Assembly: GCA_036785325.1 (NCBI GenBank)
Contig: JAXIVH010000012.1
Span: forward strand, 2,787,832 to 2,851,831
Direction of reading: 5' to 3'
DNA length: 64,000 nt
DNA from: Urophycis tenuis
Taxonomy: Eukaryota; Chordata; Actinopteri; Gadiformes; Phycidae
In this document: positions 35,381 through 47,832 of the stretch, piece by piece
Layout: each line of letters opens with the position of its first letter
How positions within the stretch are numbered: position 1 is the stretch's first letter
Program-made: the position numbers and the translations under genes
The notes under the pieces: generated by a model
What the model was told of the DNA's origin: nothing
Seen by the model: only the letters and a program-made list of their open reading frames with translations
The model's database searches: none

Positions 35381-38300
35381 GTCTGCTACACGTTACACAG
35401 GACACTTTCCAGTACACGAAAGGGGTCTGCTACACTTTACAATACACGTTACGGTACACGAAAGGGGTCTGCTACACTTTACAATACACGTTACGGTACA
35501 CTAAAGGGGTCTGTTACACGTTACAGTACACTAAAGCCATTTCTTGCATGTTAATGTACATAATAAAACGTTTGCTACAGGTCGTTGTACATACTATGGT
35601 ACCCTAAAAAGTTGCAGTTTTATTTTTTGTCACCAGGTAGTTGGGGGGGGGGGGTGCACGCTGTGTCATTTTGATTACTGATTGACGTGTAATTTATCCC
35701 TGTGTAAACAACTACTTGTTTTGACAAGTAGATCGCTTTGGTTGGGTTAGGGTTAGTGTTATCTTATCTTCCATTCTCTCTGTGACATTTCCTTGGCCTT
35801 CCAGTGACCACATGGAGAATATCAATGGCTACCTGATGAAGTACACCAACCTGGTGACGGGATGGCAGTACAGGTGAGTCTGAGAGAACGGCTGTATACT
35901 TACTAATGTTATCCTGGGCTGGCAATACTTTACTGTGCACTTTGCTAATTACCCACTGTCACCTTTTGAGATGTCTTTCACTCTTAAACAAGATAAGAAG
36001 AACCACAGGAGACCACAGTTACTTGCCTTTTCCCAAATTGTAGACACAATATTTTTGACCAAACCTCAAATCTGATTATGTCACTGATTAATGTCACTAC
36101 AACACAGAAAAACAAATATTGTCGTTGGCCTGTTGCTTGAGTTTCATGAAGTATTCCTATTCCAATATTGTTGTTCAGGAGACAGGTCATTAAGGAGCAG
36201 GTAGGGGTTAGACAGTACAGAGACAGGTCATTACGGAGCAGGTAGGGGTTAGACAGTACAGAGACGGGTGATTAAGGAGCAGGTAGGGGTTAGACAGTAC
36301 AGAGACAGGTCATTAAGGAGCAGGTAGGGGTTAGACAGTACAGAGACAGGTCATTAAGGAGCAAGTAGGGGTTAGACAGTACAGAGACAGGTCATTAAGG
36401 AGCAGGTAGGGGTTAGACAGTATAGAGACAGGTCATTAAGGAGCAGGTAGGGGTTAGACAGTACAGAGACAGGTCATTAAGGAGCAGGTAGGGGTTAGAC
36501 AGTATAGAGACAGGTCATTAAGGAGCAGGTAGGGGTTAGACACTACAGAGACAGGTCATTAAGGAGCAGGTAGGGGTCAGACAGTACAGAGACGGGTGAT
36601 TAAGGAGCAGGTAGGGGTTAGACAGTACAGAGACATGTCATTAAGGAGCAGGTAGGGGTTAGACAGTACAGAGACAGGTCATTAAGGAGCAGGTAGGGGT
36701 TAGACAGTACAGGGACAGGTCATTAGGGAGCAGGTAGGGGTTAGACAGTACAGAGACAGGTCATTAAGGAGCAGGTAGGGGTTAGACAGTACAGGGACAG
36801 GTCATTAGGGAGCAGGTAGGGGTTAGACAGTACAGAGACAGGTCATTAAGGAGCAGGTAGGGGTCAGACAGTACAGAGACAGGTGATTAAGGAGCAGGTA
36901 GGGGTTAGACAGTACAGAGACAGGTCATTAAGGAGCAGGTAGGGGTTAGACAGTACAGAGACAGGTCATTAAGGAGCAGGTAGGGGTTAGACAGTACAGA
37001 GACAGGTCATTAAGGAGTAGGTAGGGGTTAGACAGTACAGAGACAGGTCATTAAGGAGCAGGTAGGGGTTCAGGCATCTCCATAGGACACAAAACAAGCC
37101 GACAGGCGAGGCTGTGTGGGTTTGGGTTTGAACCCGGAGCCTTGCCAGCCTCAGCAGCAGCCCATCCCGTCCCCAGGTTCTTTGTGCTGAACAACGAAGC
37201 AGGGATGCTGGAGTACTTCGTCAACGAGCAGTCGCGTCCCCAGAAGCCCCGGGGGGCGCTGCAGCTGGCCGGTGCCGTCATCTCCCCGAGCGACGAGGAT
37301 TCCCACACCTTCACCGTCAACGCCGTCAGCGGCGAACAGTACAAGCTCCGGGGTGGGTGGCCGCTTCCCGCGCACACCGTTACCGCGGTAGCCGGCTCCT
37401 ACACACGCACACCGTTACCGCGGTAGCCGGCTCCTACACACGCACACCGTTACCGCGGTAGCCGGCTCCTACACACGCACACCGTTACCGCGGTAGCCGG
37501 CTCCTACACACGCACACCGTTACCGCGGTAGCCGGCTCCTACACACGCACACCGTTACCGCGGTAGCCGGCTCCTACACACGCACACCGTTACCGCGGTA
37601 GCCGGCTCCTACACACGCACACCGTTACCGCGGTAGCCGGCTCCTACACACGCACACCGTTACCGCGGTAGCCGGCTCCTACACACGCACACCGTTACCG
37701 CGGTAGCCGGCTCCTACACACGCACACCGTTACCGCGGTAGCCGGCTCCTACACACGCACACTGTTACCGCGGTAGCCGGCTCCTACACACGCACACCGT
37801 TACCGCGGTAGCCGGCTCCTACACACGCACACCGTTACCGCGGTAGCCGGCTCCTACACACGCACACCGTTACCGCGGTAGCCGGCTCCTACACACGCAC
37901 TGTTGCCGCGCTAACCGCCTCCTACACACACACACCGTTGCCGCGCTAACCGCCTCCTACACACACACACCGTTGCCGCGCTAACCGCCTCCTACACACA
38001 CACTGTTGCCGTGCTAACCGCCTCCTACACACACACACCGTTGCTGCGCTTACCGCCTCCTACACACACACACCGTTGCCACGCTAACCGCCTCCTACTC
38101 AGACCGTTACCGTGGTAGATGATAGATGCCTCCCACGTACACCATTACCACGCCTGGTCCACCTCTTTGTGTTGTACTCAAGTTTCTGCAGACGCTACTG
38201 CCATTACATGGAGACATTGCTGCAGTGGTTACAACAGCGTTTAACTGGAGAGTTTGTCTTCAAATCACTGTAACATCAACCATTTAGTATCAGATGTTTA

Positions 38301-39187
38301 ATTCCCATATGACAGCACATCAGGGGTTTGCTCTCAGAATATCTGCATATCACATTTGTGCAATGTTCCTATTTCGAGAAATCAGTCATTGAGTGTGAGG
38401 GCACACAGTTTTTTGCCAGGCCAGCAGCCTCCCAAAATCCAGAATGCCACACCAAACCCTTACCTTACCTTACCTTAACCAAACCACATCAAACCCTTAC
38501 CTTACCTTAACCAAACCACATCAAACCCTTACCTTATCCTAACCACACTAAACACCTACCTTAAACTAACCACACCAAACCCTTACCTTATCCTAACCAC
38601 ACCAAACCCTTACCTTATCCTAACCACACTAACCCCTTACCTTATCCTAACCACACCAAACCCTTACCTTATCCTAACCACACCAAACACTTACCTTAAC
38701 CTAACCACACCAAACTGTTACCTTAAGCTAACCACACCAAACCCTTACCTTACCTTATCCTAAGCCCACCAAACCCTTACCTTATCCTAACCCCACCAAA
38801 CCCTTACCTTATCCTAACAACACCAAAACATTACCTTAACCTAACCACACCAATCCCTTACCTTAACGTAACTGCACCAGATCTTACCTACGCAGATCCA
38901 TAGCTACAGGATGTAGGGTACTCCACCCATGTTACGACATGGAGTCCAGTAGCTTCATCATCATAGTCATCATCATATTGATCCAGATGGTTACATTATC
39001 TGCTCCCAGTAATGGAGCAATCAATACTGAGTCAAGATACAGTATGTGTGTGTGTGTTCTAGCTACAGATGCTAACAGCGACAGCACTGGGTGTGTGTGT
39101 GTGATGCTAAGGAGCAAAATTACTGGGTTTGTGTGTTTGTGTATGTAGGTGTGTGTTCTAGCTTCGGATGCTAAGGAGTGTTGGCAC

Positions 39188-39223
<36 letters not shown>

Positions 39224-42200
39224 CTAGCTAGCTATGTAGCTAGCTATGCTAGCTAGCTATGTTCTAGCTACAGATGCTAACAGCGACAGCACTGGGTGTG
39301 TGTGTGTGATGCTAAGGAGCAAAATTACTGGGTTTGTGTGTTTGTGTATGTAGGTGTGTGTTCTAGCTTCGGATGCTAAGAAGCATTAGCACTGGGTTTT
39401 TGTGTGTGTGTGTGTGTTCTAGCTACAGATGCTATGGAGCGTTAGCACTGGGTTTGTCTGTGTGTGTGTGTGTGTTCTAGCTATGGATGCTAAGGAGCAT
39501 TAGCACTGGGTTTGTGTGTGTGTTCTAGCTATGGATGCTAAGGAGCGTTAGCACTGGGTTTGTGTGTGTGTTCTAGCTATGGATGCTAAGGAGCATTAGC
39601 ACTGGGTTTGTGTGTGTGTTCTAGCTATGGATGCTAAGGAGCATTAGCACTGGGTTTGTGTGTGTGTGTTCTAGCTATGGATGCTAAGGAGCATTAGCAC
39701 TGGGTTTGTGTGTGTGTGTTCTAGCTACGGATGCTAAGGAGCGACAGCACTGGGTCAGCCGTCTGCAGATCTGCAAGCAGCACCATACAGAAGCCCTGGG
39801 CAAGGTGAGGTTGTGACCCCACATTCACAACACCTGATTGGTTGACTTGTTTAAGGTTCACTCATTCATCAGACGCGTCCCATTGGTTGACATGTTGAAT
39901 ATGACCTTTTCTCTGTATTTGCATTTAAATTTGAAGTTAACCTTTTGGGGAAAGACTTGGGTGGACGACGTGAACGCACAACGTTTTCAGTTGATAGTCA
40001 CAAATCAATTTCACGTCGCAAGACACATGCTGTTCTGGTCTCTGTTTCCTGGTTGGCCTGGTAATTTCACTTACTCTGTTTCCGGTCTTCCTTTCTCCCC
40101 TGCTCCACCCTTTGTTCTCCGCCACCCCCTCAATCTCTCCCCTCTCCACCCTCTCCCCCCCTCCACCCTTTGTTCTCCTCCACCCCCTCAATCTATCCCC
40201 TCTCCCCTCTCCACCAAATCTCCCCCCTCCATCTCTCTCCCCTCTCCACCCTTTCTCTCCCCTCTCCACCCCTGTCTCCCCCTCCATCTCTTCCCTCTCC
40301 CTCCATCTCTCCACCCTCCGTCTCTCTCCCCTCTCCTCCCTCTCTTCCCTCTCCATCTCTCCCCTCTCCACCCTTTCTCTCCCCTCTCCACCCCCTGTCT
40401 CCCCCTCCATCTCTCCACCCTCCGTCTCTCTCCCCTCTCCACCCTTTCTCTCCCCTCTCCACCCTCCGTCTCTCTCCCCTCTCCACCCTCCGTCTCTCTC
40501 CCCTCTCCTCCCTCTCGTCCCTCTCCTCCCTCTCGTCCCTCTCCATCTCTCCCTTCTCCACCCTTTCTCTCCCCTCTCCACCCCCTGTCTCCCCCTCCAT
40601 CTCTCCACCCTCCGTCTCTCTCCCCTCTCCACCCTTTCTCTCCCCTCTCCACCCTCCGTCTCTCTCCCCTCTCCTCCCTCGCTTCCCTCTCCATCTCTCC
40701 CTTCTCCACCCTTTCTCTCCCCTCTCCACCCTCCGTCTCTCTCCCCTCTCCTCCCTCGCTTCCCTCTCCATCTCTCCCTTCTCCACCCTTTCTCTCCCCT
40801 CTCCACCCTCCGTCTCTCTCCCCCCTCCTCCCTCGCTTCCCTCTCCATCTCTCCCTTCTCCACCCCCTCTCCCTCACCCCCACACCCCACCCCTCACAGA
40901 GCCAGGCCCCCTCTAAGTCCCGTAGCTTCTCCACCGTCTCCCAGGGCAGCGGCAGCTCCCCTCTGGGCCAGCGCAGGGCCAGCCAAGCGGCCGCGTCCTC
41001 CTCCTACTTCAGCCTGAGCCAGGCCCACAAGGGCTCCTCGCTGTACTCCAGCCGCAAGTCCCTGCTCCCCGACCACCTGCTGGATGCCCGTGAGGTGAGG
41101 AGGAGCAGAGGTTAGGAGTCTAAGTTTGTAGTTTTAGGAGAGAGTTTTCAGTGGCAGTAGCTCAGTGGGTAGGGCGGGGTGGACAGAGCGGCTTGTCCAC
41201 TCACCGTAGGGTCGGTGGTTCAATCCCCTCCTCCAACTGTCCACATGTTGAACCCCCACACATGTACTGATTGTAAGGCGTTTTGGACAAAAGCGTCTGC
41301 TAAATGCCCCCTTTACCTTTTTGTTCTGATGGTTACGATATAAAGATCTATGAGATCTAACATCTATGATCCACGTGATAATATTATACACACGTACAAT
41401 GTAATATATTTCATATTTTAACCTCGTAATCACATAGGGGGGAGTAGGGAACAGAAGTACAGAGAGGAGGGAGGTAGAGGGGAAGGAGCGAGGGAAAGGG
41501 GAAGGAGGGAGGGAGACGGGAGGCAGGTAGAGGGGAGAGAGGAGGGAGGTAGAGGACAGAGGAGGGAGGTAGAGGGGAGCGGGGAGGGAGGTAGAGGGGA
41601 GAGATGCACAGGGGAGCGGGGAGGGATTTAGAGGGGAGAGAGGAGGGAGGTAAAGGGGAGAGAGGAGGGAGGTAGAGATGAGGGAGGAAGAGGAGGGGGA
41701 GAAAGGTAGAGAGGAGGGAGGTAGAGATGAAGGAGGGAGAGAGGAGGGAGGTAGAGATGAGAGAGGAAGAGAGGAGGGAGGTAGAGGGGAGGGAGCAGGG
41801 AGGCCGAGAGGAGGGAGGTAGAGGGGAGCGGGAAGGGATGTAGAGGGGAGAGATGCACAGGGGAGCGGGGAGGGATGTAGAGGGGAGAGAGGAGGGAGGT
41901 AGAGATGAAGGAGGGAGAGAGGATGGAGGTAGAGATGAGGGAGGAAGAGGAGGGGGAGAAAGGTAGAGGGTAGAGAGGAGGGAGGTAGAGATGAAGGAGG
42001 GAGAGAGGAGGGAGGTAGAGATGAGGGAGGAAGAGAGGAGGGAGGTAGAGATGAGGGAGGAGGGAGGTAGAGGAGAGGGGGGAGAAGAGGGAGGTAGAGG
42101 GGAGAGAGGAGGGAGTGGGTGGGAGGCAGAGGGGAGAGAGCAGGCAGGCAGTGGGGAGCGGGCAAGGATGTAGAGGGGAGAGGCACAGGGGAATGGGGAG

Positions 42201-45200
42201 GGATGTAGAGGGGATACAGTTAGAAGGGAGAGGGGAGGGAGGTAGAGGGGAGAGGGTTATAAGGTAAAGGGGAGAGGAGGTAGAGATGAGGGAGGCACAA
42301 GGGAGTGGGAACGGATGTAGAGGGGAGAGGGTTTGGAGGTAGAGGAGGGAGGAAGGAGGGAGGTGGGGAGAGAGGGAGGTAAAGGGGAGAGAGCAGGGAG
42401 GAGGGAGGGGAGGGAGGTAGAGGGGGGAGAGAAGAGAGGTAGAGGGGAGAGAGGGAGGCACAGGGGAGCAGGGAGGGATGCAGAGGGCAAAGGGTTAGGA
42501 GGTAGAGGGGAGGAAGGCAGAGGGGAGAGAGCAGGGAGGCCGAGAGGAGGGAGGTAGAGGGGAGCGGGAAGGGATGTAGAGGGGAGAGATGCACAGGGGA
42601 GCGGGGAGGGATGTAGAGGGGAGAGATGCACAGGGGAGCGGGGAGGGATGTAGAGGGGAGAGAGTTAGAAGGGATAGAGGAGGTAGGCACAGGAGAGCTG
42701 GAAGGGATGTAGAGGGGAGAGGGTTAGGAGGTAGAAGGGAGGGAGGGAGGGAGTGGGGAGGGATGTAGAGGGGAGAGGGTTAGGAGGTAGAAGGGAGGGA
42801 GGGAGGAAGAGGGGAGTGGGGAGGGATGTAGAGGGGAGGGGGTTAGGAGGTAGAAGGGAGGGAGGGGGAAAGAGGGGAGTGGGGAGGGATGTAGAGGGGA
42901 GAGATGCACAGGGGAGCGGGGAGGGATGTAGAGGGGAGAGAGTTAGAAGGGATAGAGGAGGTAGGCACAGGAGAGCTGGAAGGGATGTAGAGGGGAGAGG
43001 GTTAGGAGGTAGAAGGGAGGGAGGGAGCGAGTGGGGAGGGATGTAGAGGGGAGAGGGTTAGGAGGTAGAAGGGAGGGAGGGAGGAAGAGGGGAGTGGGGA
43101 GGGATGTAGAGGGGAGGGGGTTAGGAGGTAGAAGGGAGGGAGGGAGGAAGAGGGGAGTGGGGAGGGAAGCAAAACGGAGAGAGGAGGGAGGTAGAGGGTG
43201 ATAGTGAGGAGATTGTTGTTGATGCCGAAGAACAAGAAGTGCCAGGAACTCTATATACTGTAGTTTAAGCTGAAGTTGTTTATTGGTCTCGTACGAGGAG
43301 AAGCAGAGGATTTCATCAAGCAAGAGATTTGTGCGTGAATCTTCCTCAGTTCCTTCTCTCTGCTCCCAGAGACACAGTGTATTATATACAAGTCTCAAAC
43401 CGGAACAGCATGACAGGAGTGTCCCATTCTGATTGGCTCATAATGTATAAAGATTACATGTTACTAAGCAGATTTAACATGACGTAGGTGTATCCTTCAA
43501 TCACTTTATGTTATGTCTCCAAGTTCCAGAGAGTCAGACTTAAAGTCACCAAGAGGAATACAATCTTCACTATGTCCTGCTTCAGAACGTCAGATCAACC
43601 TCACCGTACCATTGCTAGATCATATTGTACCTAACAGAGGGGAGCGGGGAGGGAGGTAGAGGGGAGTGGGGAGGGAGGTAGAGGGGAGAGGGTTAGGAGG
43701 TGGTAGAGGGGAGAGGGTTAGGAGGTGAAAGGGAAGCAGGGAGGTAGAGGGGAGTGGGGAGGGATGTAGAAGGGGAGAGGTGGGCGGGAGAGAGGCAGAG
43801 GGGAGGGGGTGGGGAAAGAGGAGGGAGGTAGAGGGGAGGGAGGAGCGAGGTAGAGGGGAGGGAGGAGCGTGGTAGAGGGGAGAGGGGGCGGTGAGGTATC
43901 CCAGTCAGTGCATGGTATTACCTGGAGTGTCCATGAGATGGTGCCAGTTGTTTTGGCCTGCAGTGTCTGCAGACTGGCTGCACCTGTGGGCTCATAGCTC
44001 AGTTTGCATAACACAAGGAAGATTAACTCAGACGAAACCAAATTTTTACTGAGTCCTTGTGTTAGAGTACTTAATACTTAAGTAGACTTGGTGGTTATTA
44101 GGTGCTTTCTACTTAATGTAGGCATATTTCTGTTGAGATGGACGTTGAGTATGAAAATTAAATTAAATGTTTTTTTTAGAAATATATTTTGTCACTTGTA
44201 TGTTGAAGAAAGAGTTTGTGTTTGCTCTTGAATATAATGAGACGAAAGTTAAGTGCTGCATTTAAGGGAAAAAACTGCTTTGAGGTTTCTGCACCATTTT
44301 CTGAAATGTGTGTGTGCATGTGTTTTCAAGCTATGGATGCTAGCGAGCGACAGCACAGCTGTTAGTGTGTGTGTGTGTGTTTTTGTTCTAGCTATGGATG
44401 CTAATGTTGTGTGGGCTTCTATGCACGTGTTCCTCTACTGTATTCCTCGATAACGTGTGTGTGTTCTGACAAATGTACTCTTTGTAAGTCGCTTTGGACA
44501 AAAGCGTCTGCTAAATGCCCTGAATATAAGTGTGTGTGTGTGTGTGTGTGTGTGTGTCGCCGACGACGACCAGATGATGGTTCAGGCTCAGGGCCAGCAC
44601 AAGGACCTGATCCAGACCATTGAGGGTCTGCCCCCAGTGCCAGGCTTCTCCCCCCTTGACCAGGACCTGCTGATGCTCAAGGCCACCTCCATGGCCACCA
44701 TGACCTGCCTGCACGACTGCCTGCACATCCTGCACCTCCAGCAGCTGGCACGCCACCACTCTGCCCTCACAGGTGTGTGTACGATTCCGGAGCGTCCCGA
44801 GCTGGCCGCCCTCCGTCCTCACTTGCCAGCTTAGTGTCAGGGCTCCGGCGTTGGGCAGCCCTGGCGCGTTGGCCTAGCGCGTTGGCCTAGCGCGTTGGCC
44901 TAGCGCGTTGGCCTAGCGCGTTGGCCTAGCGCGTTGGCCTAGCGCGCTAGCTCCCGGCATACTGGCCCCCTGCATGCCGACTCGGCAGGCTAGCATGCTA
45001 GCTGGTTATGCTAGCCCCCGCGATGTCCCGGGTGTCCTCAGAGCGCTCAGTGTGTGCTCTCGATGGAATTATGCTGCATTATTGATGTGTTGATGCCGTC
45101 CCCTGCGCGGTAACCAGACCTGTCCAGGTGTACATGTCCACCTGTAGAGAGGCCTGCTGCGACGGCTCCTACTGGCTCCCTCCCCGCACTTAACCTCCTC

Positions 45201-47790
45201 CTGCACATGGAGCTGGAGGGAAAGGTGGAGGACGGATGCAGAGGAGTAGATAAGAGATGGAGGTGGAGGACAAGGAGGTGGGGGAGGAGAGGGGAGAAAC
45301 GAATTGGAAGTGGTGAAGAGGAGAACGAGATGGAGGAGGACAATGGGGGAGAAAGAGGAGGAGGTGGAGGAGGAGAGCGGGACAAGGAAAGGAGGTCATT
45401 TAGGATGAGGAGGCCCACATCTCCTCACACACCAGCTCCGGTTACTCCTCATGTATATTTCACCAGTAGCTTGGCTTGGCTGCTGGAACTCCCCCACCTC
45501 CACCAATCACACGCTCCGGTCCGGTGACAGCTGACCCGGCGCCCATTCTCAAACCCGCACCCTGCGGTGCAGCCAATCAGACGGCTGGGTTGGAGGGGAG
45601 GCGAGGGGGGGGGGGGCGGGCGTGGGTGGAGGGGTGTGTGTGGTGGAGGACACTGGTCTCCAGGGAGTCTCAGTCTGGCCAAACTGCAGGGTGCCGTGGT
45701 CTGGGTGAGCACTGCTTGAGGGGGAGGGGGGGTGGTGGTCTATGATGGGTGTGTGTGTGTGTCTGTCTGTCTGTTTATGTCTCTATGTGTATGTCTCTGT
45801 CTGTCTGTGTGTGACTGAGTGTGTGTGTGTGACTGAGTGTGTGTGTGTGTGTGACTGAGTGTGTGTGTGTGTGTGAAGGGCTGGACGTCTTGTTAGAGTA
45901 GCAGAGTGAGAGAGACAGTGCTGAGAGAGGGTCTCACGTCTAACTCCCCCCTCCCTCCCAGGGCCCAACGTGGAGTGGCTGGAGCCCAAGATGGCCGACA
46001 TCCTGAAGAACGGCGGCAGCGGCGGCTCGCTAGGCGGCTTCTCCACCGGCGACGGCCTCCAGGAGGAGGGCCGGCTGGAGCTCAGCACACCAGAGTCCTG
46101 CAGCTTTTCTGGGGTAAGCGACTCAGGAAACTCCCCTGCTCCAGGGGCCTAAGGCTGGGGCTGAGATGCACACGCTCACACTCACACACTTAGTTGGCCT
46201 CTCACAATGGGACTAAGAGCACACAGGAACGGAGGCCACTCTTGCATCAGTTTGCGTTAGATACTCTGTGATTGGCTGATGTGGTTGCCCGCTCACCTGC
46301 TGTTGACCTTTGACAGCGAATAGTGTCCTCGTAGGACGACCCACGGGTCACCAGTAAATCCAATTGTGGGTCTGCTCCGTGTGGATCAGGGCAGTGCAGG
46401 TAGTCCCAACCAGCTAAGATAGCACACGTGGACCATGGACACGGTGCGTCCTATAGTGATGAGGGACACCTGTGTTTAGAGCCATTTCACACCTGTGTTA
46501 GAGCCGTTTCCCTGGAGACCTTTGGCCCCTGGACAGAACCCGGGCTGTGTCCTCTGGAGGACATGGTCTAGGATGTGTTTTAGTTCAAACCTCGCTACCT
46601 TGTTTTGTGGTCTAATTCATGCCTTGGTCAGCAAGAGCACTTCATCCGTCGGCCTTGCGTACCAGTACAAGATGAAGATGTTTACACGGCCAAAATATGA
46701 AATATACACACATAAAAAAATTAAATTTCAGCAATTTTTGTTGCAAAGTAAACTCTAATTGCAGCAATGTTAACATACTCCACGCCAACTGGAAAAATAT
46801 TATTTAGCAATGGTATCTGACGTTCTGAAGAAGGACATAGTGAAGATTGTATTCCTCTTGGCGACTTTAAGTCTGACTCTCTGGAACTTGGAGACATAAC
46901 ATAAAGTGATTGAAGGATACACCTACGTCATGTCAAATCTGTTTAGTAACATGTAATCTTTATACATTATAAACCAATCAGAATGGGACACTCCTGTCAT
47001 GCTGTTCCGGTTTGAGACTTGTATATAATACACTGTATTTTCGGGAGCAGGCAGAAGGAACTGAGGAAGATTCACGCACAAATCTCCAATAAACAACTTC
47101 AGCTTAAACTATATAGAGTTCCTGGCACTTCTTGTTCTTCGACATCAACAACAATCTCCTCACTATCACCAACTAGTTGGCTTCTACCGTGCTCCTTCAG
47201 AGCCAAGGATGGTGATGCTGGAAACAAGGTTCCTTGTTGGGTTTGAAGACAATGGCCCGTGCTGCAGGAGGTCTTTCCCTCAGTGGCTGTGTGGTGATGG
47301 CGGGGTTCTAACCTGTTGCACGTTGATCAATCACGTTGACTCCATGATGTGCAACAGGTATGCAGCCTCGCCCAGTCCCACGGTCCAGTCAGTGTGACTC
47401 ATGTGGGGCTGCTTCAAACAGCCGTCACCCACCCACGCGCCACAGTCGTCTTTTGTCTCGTGTCAATTCCATGGGCGCTAGACATTCTTTTGACATTCTA
47501 TTGAGACTGTTGAGTACAGTTGAGCACATGTTTCCCTCGGCATATCATCGCATACTCGTACACACCAAGAGACGTCCGAAACATGAATTAAAAGGCAGTG
47601 ACTGGAGTTTCGCCAAACATGTGTTGCTGCTGGCTGAGACGGTTCGGTTAACTCATGTTCAGTCCGGGATGTGTTGCTCTTCAAGTCCGGCTGCTCTCGA
47701 GAAACTGAGTGCACACTGCCTTCTCCCGAGCAACCAATAATTAATGACCTTGTCCTGCTTTTCCCTCACCTCTAACACACACACGCATGC

Positions 47791-47832
<42 letters not shown>

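Noticed and set aside
40083..42690. Long Ser/Pro/Leu-rich or Arg/Glu/Gly-rich frames on both strands
   Set aside because: Products of polypyrimidine/polypurine repeats. Only 40900-41094 is a real exon, supported by splice sites and homology.
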